64,000 bases of DNA from the NCBI GenBank assembly GCA_030041005.1, contig JASHOR010000099.1:1-64000 (forward strand), read 5' to 3'. The notes under the pieces are model-generated. The model did not search any database. It was not told the origin of the DNA and saw only the letters and a list, made by a program, of their open reading frames with translations. The number at the start of each line of letters is the position of its first letter. The first letter of the stretch is position 1. This stretch comes from Xanthobacteraceae bacterium. Lineage in GTDB: Bacteria; Pseudomonadota; Alphaproteobacteria; Rhizobiales; Xanthobacteraceae. The position numbers and the translations under genes were made by a program. This document shows, piece by piece, positions 26,560 through 34,301 of the stretch.

Positions 26560-27501
26560 TCACGCCATCCGGTTTTCGAACTCCCCGATCTTCTCGATCC
26601 AGATTTTCACCACATCGCCGCCCTTAAGGAAGGTTCCACTCTCGGCGCCGGTCCCCGATGGCGTGCCGGTAAGGATGAGATCGCCCGGATGGAGCGTCAT
26701 GTTTTCGGACAATTGTTCGATCTGTTCGGCCAGAGTGAACAGCATCTTTGCCGTATTGGAGTCCTGCTTAAGCTCGCCATTGACCCAGAGCTTGAGGCCG
26801 AGATTCTGCGGATTGGGGATGTCGCTTGCCGGCACGATCCACGGCCCGATCGGGCAGGATCCCTCGAAGGTCTTGTGCTTGGTCCAGTCCATCTTGAATG
26901 GCGAGGTGGCTGGAACCGACGGTCGCCGCCCACGATCGCGCGCGGAAAGATCGTTGGCGACCGTATATCCGGCGACATAGGCGAGCGCCTTCTCCTTCGA
27001 CACGTCTTTGGCCGGCCGGCCGATGACGGCGGCAAGCTCGATCTCCCAATCCATCGCATTGGCGTAACCAGATATTTTCACTGTGGCGCCTGGATCGGCG
27101 ATGGTGCGGGTCGCCTTGATGAAGTGCCAGGGTTTGAGGCCCTGCTCGTGTGGATCGGCCGGCGGCGGGTTGCCCTCGCGCGCCGCCATTGCGGCAGCGT
27201 GATCGGCGTAATTGGCGCCGGCGCAATAGATCGCAGAGGGAAAGCGCACCGGCGCCAGCAGTTTGGTCTTTTTCAGCGGCTGCCGCTTGGCCCGGCTCTT
27301 CGCCGCGCCGGAAGCGGCCTTGCGCAGTGTGCCCTCGGCCGTTTTCCAGTCCTCGAGAATGCCGATGACCGTTGCATAAGCCTGTTTGCCGGTCAGTTTG
27401 GCGGCGTCGAACACATCCTCGCCGATGATGATTCCGGCTCGCGGTCCGTCAGCCGATTTATAGGTTGCGAGCTTGTAGCCGGCGTTTCTTGCCCCTGCCA
27501 T
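26560..27501 (-). CDS. fumarylacetoacetate hydrolase family protein
   Basis: IYCAGANYADHAAAMAAREG..., MDWEIELAAVIGRPAKDVSKEKALAYVAGYTVANDLSARD, LTLAEQIEQLSENMTLHPGDLILTGTPSGTG. Internal start chosen (MAGARNAGYKLATY). Confidence 0.92.
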   Translation of the reverse strand: MAGARNAGYKLATYKSADGPRAGIIIGEDVFDAAKLTGKQAYATVIGILEDWKTAEGTLRKAASGAAKSRAKRQPLKKTKLLAPVRFPSAIYCAGANYADHAAAMAAREGNPPPADPHEQGLKPWHFIKATRTIADPGATVKISGYANAMDWEIELAAVIGRPAKDVSKEKALAYVAGYTVANDLSARDRGRRPSVPATSPFKMDWTKHKTFEGSCPIGPWIVPASDIPNPQNLGLKLWVNGELKQDSNTAKMLFTLAEQIEQLSENMTLHPGDLILTGTPSGTGAESGTFLKGGDVVKIWIEKIGEFENRMA

Positions 27502-27672
27502 GTGCGGTTGCTCCCTGATGCGCAATTGAAGCGTCGGCGCCGACAAAACCGCGATCGCAGCCATCTGGCAAGACCGCTTCGCCAGGACCCGCCACAAGCC
27601 GGTCTTGAGTTGATCCGAGCCTGATGCTTGAGTCTGCCGGATCGAGGACAGCGCCAAAGGCGGAGAAAGAAC

Positions 27673-28563
27673 ATGATAAAGCCCAGACGAGTCGGACACG
27701 CCACCTTCGAAACACCCGATCTGCAAAAGATGATCGACTATTACACGCAGGTCATGGGACTTATGCTTGCCGAGCGCGAGAAGGACCGCGCGTTTCTCAC
27801 CACGCAAATCGGCCTCCTCGCCATCCAGCTCAACAAGGGCGAGAGCGAGCGCTGCACCACGCTTTCATTCGAAGTGGCACCGAACTCCGATCTCGGAGAA
27901 ATGGCGCGCGAATTGGCGAAGGACGGCATCAAAAGCGAGCTGCGCAACGACTCGGTTCCCGGCATCGGTCCGGTGCTGACGTTTGCCGACAACAAGGGAA
28001 CCACGATCGCGCTGTTCAAGGAGTGGAGCTATCTCGGCAAGCATCTGCAGCCGATCGGCGTCGGTCCGCTCAAGCTCGGGCACATCGCCTTCGTGGTCGA
28101 AAGCCCGCAGCAGACCGCGGAGTTCTACGCAAAAGTGATGGGCTTTCGCGTCTCCGATTGGATCGACGACTTTTTCGTCTTCATGCGCTGCAATACCGAT
28201 CACCACACGGTGAATTTCATCCGCGGCAAAAACACCAAGCTCCATCACATCGCCTTCGAGCTGAAGGACTTCATCCACTTGCAGAATTCGTGCGATCTGT
28301 TCGGGCAGAGGAAGATTCCGATCATCTGGGGACCGCTGCGGCACGGGCCCGGACACAACATCGCCACCTATCATCGCAATCCGGATGACCAGGTGGTGGA
28401 ATTCTTCTGCGAACTCGATCAGATGGTGGACGAAGAGCTCGGCTATTTCGAGCCGCGGCCGTGGCACCAGGATACGCCGCAACGGCCGAAGACCTGGCAG
28501 GGCGGCAAGACCAACGTCTGGGGCCCGCCGCCCCTGCCCGATTTTCACAGAGCAAGGGATTAA
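27673..28563 (+). CDS. VOC family protein, two-domain extradiol dioxygenase-like
   Basis: MIKPRRVGHATFETPDLQKMIDYYTQVMGL..., LGHIAFVVESPQQTAEFYAKVMGF, LHHIAFEL, VVEFFCELD. Confidence 0.9.
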   Translation: MIKPRRVGHATFETPDLQKMIDYYTQVMGLMLAEREKDRAFLTTQIGLLAIQLNKGESERCTTLSFEVAPNSDLGEMARELAKDGIKSELRNDSVPGIGPVLTFADNKGTTIALFKEWSYLGKHLQPIGVGPLKLGHIAFVVESPQQTAEFYAKVMGFRVSDWIDDFFVFMRCNTDHHTVNFIRGKNTKLHHIAFELKDFIHLQNSCDLFGQRKIPIIWGPLRHGPGHNIATYHRNPDDQVVEFFCELDQMVDEELGYFEPRPWHQDTPQRPKTWQGGKTNVWGPPPLPDFHRARD

Positions 28564-28565
28564 GC

Positions 28566-28652
28566 GGTCATTGCGGGGGGGGGGCGAAGCGACGAAGCAA
28601 TCCAGAATCGCGAGCGCTGCGCTGGATTGCTTTGCTTTGCTTCGCAATGACC
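28566..28652. repeat. GGTCATTGCG-bounded inverted repeat element (copy D) containing a 10-G tract
   Basis: GGTCATTGCG...CGCAATGACC with inner GAAGCAATCCAG/CTGGATTGCTT arms; G tract 28575-28584. Confidence 0.75.
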
Positions 28653-28726
28653 TAGTGTCCCGATTCCGAAGTTCGCATCATTATGCGGCACCCTCGTTTG
28701 CGAACTTCGGAATCGAAGGACACTAG
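28652..28726. repeat. CTAG-bounded palindromic repeat (copy C)
   Basis: CTAGTGTCC (28652-28660)/GGACACTAG (28718-28726); inner perfect arms GATTCCGAAGTTCGCA (28662-28677)/TGCGAACTTCGGAATC (28699-28714). Confidence 0.85.
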
Positions 28727-28819
28727 CAACTTATTGATCCAGTGTGGCTTTGGTTCAGAACTCCGCATGACGAGGTCGCGGCAGGAATGATGCGGACTTC
28801 TCAACCGCCACACTAATTA

Positions 28820-29509
28820 CTATTCGCTCTTGCCGCCGAGCTGCTTGAGCTTGGCGAATACGGCATCGACGTCCAATTCGTCGCCCGGTTTCTTGGCAGA
28901 CGTCGGCTCCGGTTCCTGCTTCGACGCGGTCGTGACCGATGCCGGCAGCAGCGTCGCCCCCTGCTCCTCGACCGGCACCGGCTTCTCCTTGGCGGCGCGC
29001 TGGACTTCCAGGTCGAGATCGATCTGCGAGCACAGGCCGAGCGTAACCGGATCGAGCGGCGTCAAGTTGGCGGAGTTCCAGTGCGTGCGCTCGCGGATCG
29101 CCTGAATGGTGGACTTGGTGGTGCCGACGAGACGCATGATCTGGCTGTCCTTGAGTTCGGGATGGTTGCGCACCAGCCAGAGGATCGCGTTCGGGCGGTC
29201 CTGACGGCGGGACACCGGCGTGTAACGCGGTCCCTTCTTCGGCTTGGCCTCCGGCAACCGCACCTTGGGATCGGCAATATGCAGCCGATAGGTCGGGTCG
29301 GCTTCGGCGGCGGCGATTTCCTCGCGCGTGAGCTGGCCGGTAAGGACCGGATCGAGCCCCTTGATGCCCTGGGCCGAATCGCCGTCGGCGATCGCCTTCA
29401 CTTCCAGCGGATGCAGGTTGCACAACTGCGCGATCTGATCGAACGACAGCGACGTATTTTCCACCAGCCACACGGCTGTCGCTTTGGGCATCAGGGGCGC
29501 GGTCGCCAT
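28820..29509 (-). CDS. trcR: DUF1013 family, cell cycle transcriptional regulator TrcR
   Basis: MATAPLMPKATAVWLVENTSLSFDQIAQLCNLHPLEVKAIADGDSAQGIKGLDPVLTGQLTREEIA...VGTTKSTIQAIRERTHWNSANLTPLDPVTLGLCSQIDLD. Confidence 0.85.
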   Translation of the reverse strand: MATAPLMPKATAVWLVENTSLSFDQIAQLCNLHPLEVKAIADGDSAQGIKGLDPVLTGQLTREEIAAAEADPTYRLHIADPKVRLPEAKPKKGPRYTPVSRRQDRPNAILWLVRNHPELKDSQIMRLVGTTKSTIQAIRERTHWNSANLTPLDPVTLGLCSQIDLDLEVQRAAKEKPVPVEEQGATLLPASVTTASKQEPEPTSAKKPGDELDVDAVFAKLKQLGGKSE

Positions 29510-29690
29510 GGTAAATCTCCTTTATGCTCCGCCCGCCTTCAGGCGAAGCCCCATATCGACGATGACCGGAAAAGCTGTTGCAATATAGGCAGACGGACCC
29601 TTTGACGCAACGGTGCGGCCATTAGTCCCGCGCGGCCGTGGTGAAGTGGGGCGGCCATGGTAAAATCCCCGCACACAGAGGTGAAAAGGA

Positions 29691-30545
29691 TTGAGAATGT
29701 CAGGATCGCTCGACGGCAAGGTTGCCATCGTTACCGGAGCCGGGCGCGGCCTAGGCCGGGTGATGACACTCGGATTGCTGCAAGCCGGCGCTCGCGTGGC
29801 CGCTACCGAACTCGACGCGCAGGCGCTTGACGAGACCGGTCAGGCTGCCCAGGCGGCCGGCGCCGAAGACCGCGTACTCGACATCGTCGCCGACATCACG
29901 CGCGACGACAGCGCGCCAAAGATCGTCCGCGCGACGACCGAGCGCTTTGGCCGTCTCGATATCCTGGTCAACAACGCCGGGATTAACATAACCTTGTTCC
30001 GCCAGCCCGAGGTGAAATACGCCGGCAAGTTCTGGGAGGTCACCCCGCAGGAATTCCGCCGCATCGTCGAGGTCAACGTCGTCGCCGCGTTTCTGATGAG
30101 CCGCGCCGCGCTGCCGATCATGCTCAAGCAACGGTGGGGCCGCATCATCAACGTGACCACCAGCCTCGACACGATGTATCGCGGTGGCATGCAGCCCTAT
30201 GGCGGCTCGAAGGCGGCGAACGAAGCGCATCTTCTGGCGCTCGCGCAGGAGCTCGAAGGCACCGGCGTCACCGCCAATGTGCTGGTGCCGGGCGGCGCCG
30301 CCAACACCCGCATGGTGTCACCGGCCCAGCAGCCCGATCGCAGCAAGTTGATCGCGCCCGAAGTGATGGTGCCGCCGCTCGTCTGGCTCTGTTCAAACGA
30401 GTCGGACGGCATCAGCGGACAACGCTTCATCGGCGCTCGCTGGGACAAGAACCTGCCGGGGGCCGAGGCGGCCAAGGCAGCCGGCGCTCCGGCAGCTTGG
30501 CAGCAGCTCGGCCGGCAGGCGATCGTGGCGGATGGCGGGTCCTGA
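29691..30545 (+). CDS. SDR family NAD(P)-dependent oxidoreductase
   Basis: GKVAIVTGAGRGLGRVMTLGLLQAGARVAATELDAQ..., NNAGIN, Y-x3-K (YGGSKAA). Confidence 0.92.
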   Translation: MRMSGSLDGKVAIVTGAGRGLGRVMTLGLLQAGARVAATELDAQALDETGQAAQAAGAEDRVLDIVADITRDDSAPKIVRATTERFGRLDILVNNAGINITLFRQPEVKYAGKFWEVTPQEFRRIVEVNVVAAFLMSRAALPIMLKQRWGRIINVTTSLDTMYRGGMQPYGGSKAANEAHLLALAQELEGTGVTANVLVPGGAANTRMVSPAQQPDRSKLIAPEVMVPPLVWLCSNESDGISGQRFIGARWDKNLPGAEAAKAAGAPAAWQQLGRQAIVADGGS

Positions 30546-30546
30546 A

Positions 30547-30828
30547 TTACCTCAGCGGTGCCGCGTTCTGATGCTGATTCACCGTTATGGCGAGCGGCAC
30601 AGCGCGCTTGACAAAGTTCGGCGGGGGTTTGCGCACACGTTTGGTCCATACTGGCGTGCAGCCGGTCCGGCCGCAGACGATGGCGATCGGCACGGTGAGC
30701 GTCGCGCCGGCGCCGGTCGCACCGAATGTCGAGGGCGACAGCGGCATCATCGCTTGGGCGCGGGTGCAAAACGGTCCGCCGCAGACAATCGCCGCGATGG
30801 CGGCGGCTGCGATCGAGATCTTGCGCAT
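30547..30828 (-). CDS. small exported hypothetical protein
   Basis: MRKISIAAAAIAAIVCGGPFCTRAQA signal-peptide-like N-terminus, then short region with CGRTGCTPVWTKRVRKPPP. Confidence 0.5.
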   Translation of the reverse strand: MRKISIAAAAIAAIVCGGPFCTRAQAMMPLSPSTFGATGAGATLTVPIAIVCGRTGCTPVWTKRVRKPPPNFVKRAVPLAITVNQHQNAAPLR

Positions 30829-30952
30829 TCGGTCGTCCCTATGGGTTGGCGGCGGCGCGGAAGCTTGCGGCCGCAACGGCGCCCTTGGGCAATTCGCTAT
30901 GGAATTATGGTGAATGGAGCGTTAACGCCCGCTGCGACGGGTTTGCGCCGCC

Positions 30953-31750
30953 TCAGCTTGGCACACGGCCTTTCACCGCGTTGGCGAACGCCTCGTAGCT
31001 GATGCTGCCATCGGCTGCAGCGGTGGGCAGTTGCTCTCGCACCCGCGCCTTGAGCTGCTCAAGTTCGGCCGGCGACATTTTCCGGATCGCCGCGCCGGAT
31101 GGCCCCTCTGGCACGCGGAACGAGTCCCAGAATTCGTCGAAACCGGCATAGACCACCGGGATACGGATCACGCGCGTGTCGATCGATTGCAGTCCCGCCT
31201 TCTCCCAGACGGTGCGCATGCTGTCGCTCCGCGAGACCTCGACGCCCGGCATGGCCACTGCGACACCGAGCGATTTCAGGGCCAGGTACACGGGCGCGAT
31301 GGGAATGCCGCCCCCGGGGAGGTCCCACATGTAGGTGGCGATCCAGCCGCCAGGCCGCACAACGCGCTTCATTTCCATGGCGGCCTTGACAGGGTCGGGG
31401 ATAAAGCTGATCGCCAGCGCCATGGCGGCAGCGTCGAAACTGTTGTCCGGAAACGGCAAGGCCTGCGCGTCGCCGACGCGAAAATCCGCCGTCCTTGTTC
31501 CAGGCCTCGTGCGCGCGTAGCTGAGCTGACCTTCGGACGGATCGACCCCGCTCACCGCAGCAGGCGCGCAGCGCGCGATCAGCACTTCGGTAGAGGCGCC
31601 GTTGCCGCAGCCGACGTCGAGCCAGCGCAACCCCTTCGGCACCGCGAGCCAGTCGAGGAATTGCTCGGCGACGGCCCGGCTCCAGCGGCCCATCCGCTTC
31701 TCATAAGCAGCGCCGTCGGAAAACATTTGCTTCGCATCGCTCATTGGCAT
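30953..31750 (-). CDS. class I SAM-dependent methyltransferase
   Basis: LRWLDVGCGNGASTEVLIARCAPAAVSGVDPSEGQLSYAR..., VGDAQALPFPDNSFDAAAMALAISFIPDP. Confidence 0.9.
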   Translation of the reverse strand: MPMSDAKQMFSDGAAYEKRMGRWSRAVAEQFLDWLAVPKGLRWLDVGCGNGASTEVLIARCAPAAVSGVDPSEGQLSYARTRPGTRTADFRVGDAQALPFPDNSFDAAAMALAISFIPDPVKAAMEMKRVVRPGGWIATYMWDLPGGGIPIAPVYLALKSLGVAVAMPGVEVSRSDSMRTVWEKAGLQSIDTRVIRIPVVYAGFDEFWDSFRVPEGPSGAAIRKMSPAELEQLKARVREQLPTAAADGSISYEAFANAVKGRVPS

Positions 31751-31780
31751 TGTTCCTGTTCTTGCCGGATATCGACGATG

Positions 31781-32755
31781 TCATTCCGCCTTGACGCCGG
31801 ACTGCTTGACGATCGGCGCCCACTTGGCGAGTTCGGTCTTCTGCTTCGCCGCCAAAGCTTTCGGCATCTGATATTCGACCGGCCAGATTTCCTGGCCGAC
31901 TTTCCCGAAGCGGTCTTGCACGACAGGGTCGGCGAGCGCAACGCGAACGGCCGCATTGAGCTTGGCGATGATCTCGGGCGGCGTGCCCTTCGGCGCCCAC
32001 AGGCCGTGCCAAAAACTCGCGTCGATATTCCTGTAGCCGAGTTCGTCGAGCGTCGGCACGTTGGGCGCCGCCCACCAGCGCTTGGGCTGCAGCACGGCAA
32101 AAGCCTTCAGTTCGCCGCTTTGTACCGCGGTCAGATAGCCCGCAGCCTGCCCGAATGCGAAATCGACGTGGCCGCCGATCATGTCCTGCAGGAGCGGCGC
32201 GCCGCCATGATAGGGAATGAACTGAAACGACGTGCCGGTCTGTTGTTCGAATACCCGCGCGGCGAGCTCCGACGGACTGCCGATACCGACCGTCCCCATG
32301 GTCGCCTTGCCGTGTTGCGCCTTGAGCCAGGCGATGAAGCCTTCGAAGTCGCTGGCCGGCAGCGACTTGCCCGAAACGATCCAGATCGGCGTGTCGGCAA
32401 TGAGCGAGATCGGCGTGAAATCGTTCACGACGTCGTAGTCGAGTTTCAAGATCAACGCATTGAGTACGTGCGTCTGGGTGTGGCCGATAATCAGCGTATA
32501 GCCGTCGGGCGGCGCGTGCGCGACGCGGCCGACGCCGATGCTGCCGCCGGCGCCGCTGATGTTCTCGATGATGACGCTTTGCTTGAGCTCCGCCTGCATC
32601 CGTTCGGCCAGAACGCGGGCGATAGTGTCGGTCGGTCCGCCGGCCGGATAGGGCACCACGATGGTAATGGTGCGCGACGGATAGGTCTCCGCGGCCGCAG
32701 TGCCGACTGTAACGGCCGCGAACAAAGCCAAGACAATCGCAAAAATCTTTTGCAT
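31781..32755 (-). CDS. tripartite tricarboxylate transporter substrate-binding (Bug/TctC) family protein
   Basis: MQKIFAIVLALFAAVTVGTAAAETYPSRTITIVVPYPAGGPTDTIARVLAERMQ.... Confidence 0.9.
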   Translation of the reverse strand: MQKIFAIVLALFAAVTVGTAAAETYPSRTITIVVPYPAGGPTDTIARVLAERMQAELKQSVIIENISGAGGSIGVGRVAHAPPDGYTLIIGHTQTHVLNALILKLDYDVVNDFTPISLIADTPIWIVSGKSLPASDFEGFIAWLKAQHGKATMGTVGIGSPSELAARVFEQQTGTSFQFIPYHGGAPLLQDMIGGHVDFAFGQAAGYLTAVQSGELKAFAVLQPKRWWAAPNVPTLDELGYRNIDASFWHGLWAPKGTPPEIIAKLNAAVRVALADPVVQDRFGKVGQEIWPVEYQMPKALAAKQKTELAKWAPIVKQSGVKAE

Positions 32756-32875
32756 GCGAGATCCTCGCCACGTTGTATCGGGATTGCGAGGCGGGCCTTT
32801 CGCGTTTCTTTTGCCGTTGCCTCTGTGCCGGGATTGTATTTTGCTGCAATCGCTCTTGTCACGGGAAGAAACGCC

Positions 32876-34027
32876 ATGGATTTCGGCTTCACCGACGAAC
32901 AGAACCTGCTGCGCGAGAGCGTGCGCAGACTGATGCAAAAACACGCGCCGCCCGAATACGTGCGCCAGCACGATCGCGAGCGCACTTATCCGGAGGAGTT
33001 GTTCCAGGCTTGCGCGGCGGCGGGCCTGCTGGCCTTGCCGTTCCCTGAGGATTACGGCGGCGCCGGCGGCAGTTTGCTCGACATGACGATCGTCGCTGAA
33101 GAGATCGCGCGCGTGTCCGCCGATCTGGTGATGGCCTATACGGGCAACATCTTTTGCGGCCTCAATCTTTTGCGCAAGGGTACCGAGGAACAGAAGCGCT
33201 GCTGGCTGCCGAAGCTGTTCGCCGGAGAAATCAAGTTCTCAATCTCGATGTCGGAGCCCGACGCCGGCTCCGACATCGGCGCCATGCGCACCACGGCGGT
33301 GCGCGACGGCAACGAATGGATCATCAATGGCCAGAAAATCTGGGCGTCGATGGCGGGCGCGAAGAACAACGTCATCAATCTTTATGTGAAGACGGACCCA
33401 GGGGCGCATTACCGGCAGGGCCTGTCGCTGTTTCTGGTCGACAGCGACGCGCCGGGGCTGACGCTTCGCAAGCTTGACATGCTCGGTCGCCGCGCCACCG
33501 GTACCTACGAACTGACGTTCGATCGCGTGCGCGTGCCGCCGGATCGGTTGGTCGGCGGCGAAAACAAGGGCTGGGACGTGGTGATGTCGGGGCTGCAGGT
33601 GGAACGCGCCACCTCCAGCGCCGGCAATGTCGGCGCCGCGCAGGGTGTCGTCGATCTCGCCGTACAGTACGCCAAGGAGCGCAAGCAATTCGGCCGTGCA
33701 ATCGGCGCCAATCAGGCGATCGCCCACATGCTCGCGGACATGGCAACCGAGGTCGAGGCCGCACGCACCCTGATGTGGCGCGCAGCCTGGCTCGCGAGCA
33801 ATGGGCACGACGCGCTCCGCGAGATCAGCATGGCGAAGCTGTTCACCTCGGAGACCTACGTCAAGGTCGCCAACCTCGGCATGCAGGTGTTCGGCGCCTT
33901 CGGCTATTGCGCCGAGTTCGACATGGAACGTCACTACCGCGATGCTCGCGCCGCGACCATCGCCGCCGGAACATCGCAAATTCAGCGGAACCTGATTGCC
34001 AATCTGATGGGGCTGAAGCTGCAGTAG
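32876..34027 (+). CDS. acyl-CoA dehydrogenase family protein
   Basis: MDFGFTDEQNLLRESVRRLMQKHAPPEYVR..., FSISMSEPDAGSDIGAMRT, QVFGAFGYCAEFDMERHYRDARAATIAAGTSQIQRNLIA. Track ORF start at 31031 rejected. Confidence 0.94.
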   Translation: MDFGFTDEQNLLRESVRRLMQKHAPPEYVRQHDRERTYPEELFQACAAAGLLALPFPEDYGGAGGSLLDMTIVAEEIARVSADLVMAYTGNIFCGLNLLRKGTEEQKRCWLPKLFAGEIKFSISMSEPDAGSDIGAMRTTAVRDGNEWIINGQKIWASMAGAKNNVINLYVKTDPGAHYRQGLSLFLVDSDAPGLTLRKLDMLGRRATGTYELTFDRVRVPPDRLVGGENKGWDVVMSGLQVERATSSAGNVGAAQGVVDLAVQYAKERKQFGRAIGANQAIAHMLADMATEVEAARTLMWRAAWLASNGHDALREISMAKLFTSETYVKVANLGMQVFGAFGYCAEFDMERHYRDARAATIAAGTSQIQRNLIANLMGLKLQ

Positions 34028-34151
34028 CTGGCGGCGAACAGCAGGCAGATTTGATGTGGAACCAAACAGGCGCTTTGCCGCATCCGATAACACTAATGCG
34101 TGATCCGCATTGCATCTGCGGAGCGCGCGCTTATTTTGTGCATATTAGGCC

Positions 34152-34261
34152 GGCCGGGCGGCTCCCCATCCCCCGACACCCCGCCGCCCGGTCCCATAAG
34201 CCTAAGTTGAGGCAACGACTCAAAGAACCCCAGGCGCGTAACCTGCTTGGGGTTCTTTTTT
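34152..34261 (+). ncRNA. candidate intergenic small RNA: three hairpins, C-rich loop, intrinsic terminator
   Basis: Stem CCGGGCGGC (34154-34162)/GCCGCCCGG (34183-34191) with loop TCCCCATCCCCCGACACCCC; TTGAG/CTCAA (34207-34223); terminator AAGAACCCCA (34223-34232)/TGGGGTTCTT (34248-34257) followed by T6. Confidence 0.5.
34223..34261 (+). terminator. intrinsic (rho-independent) terminator
   Basis: 10-bp stem AAGAACCCCA/TGGGGTTCTT plus T tract ending at 34261. Confidence 0.8.
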
Positions 34262-34301
34262 GTGGCCAACGTGTAACGAAAGCGTACGTTTCTGAAATTG
34301 C

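Noticed and set aside
31031-32875. N-terminal 600+ residues of the 998-aa + strand track ORF
   Set aside because: This part reads antisense through the methyltransferase and Bug genes; the real acyl-CoA dehydrogenase starts at 32876 (MDFGFTDEQ).
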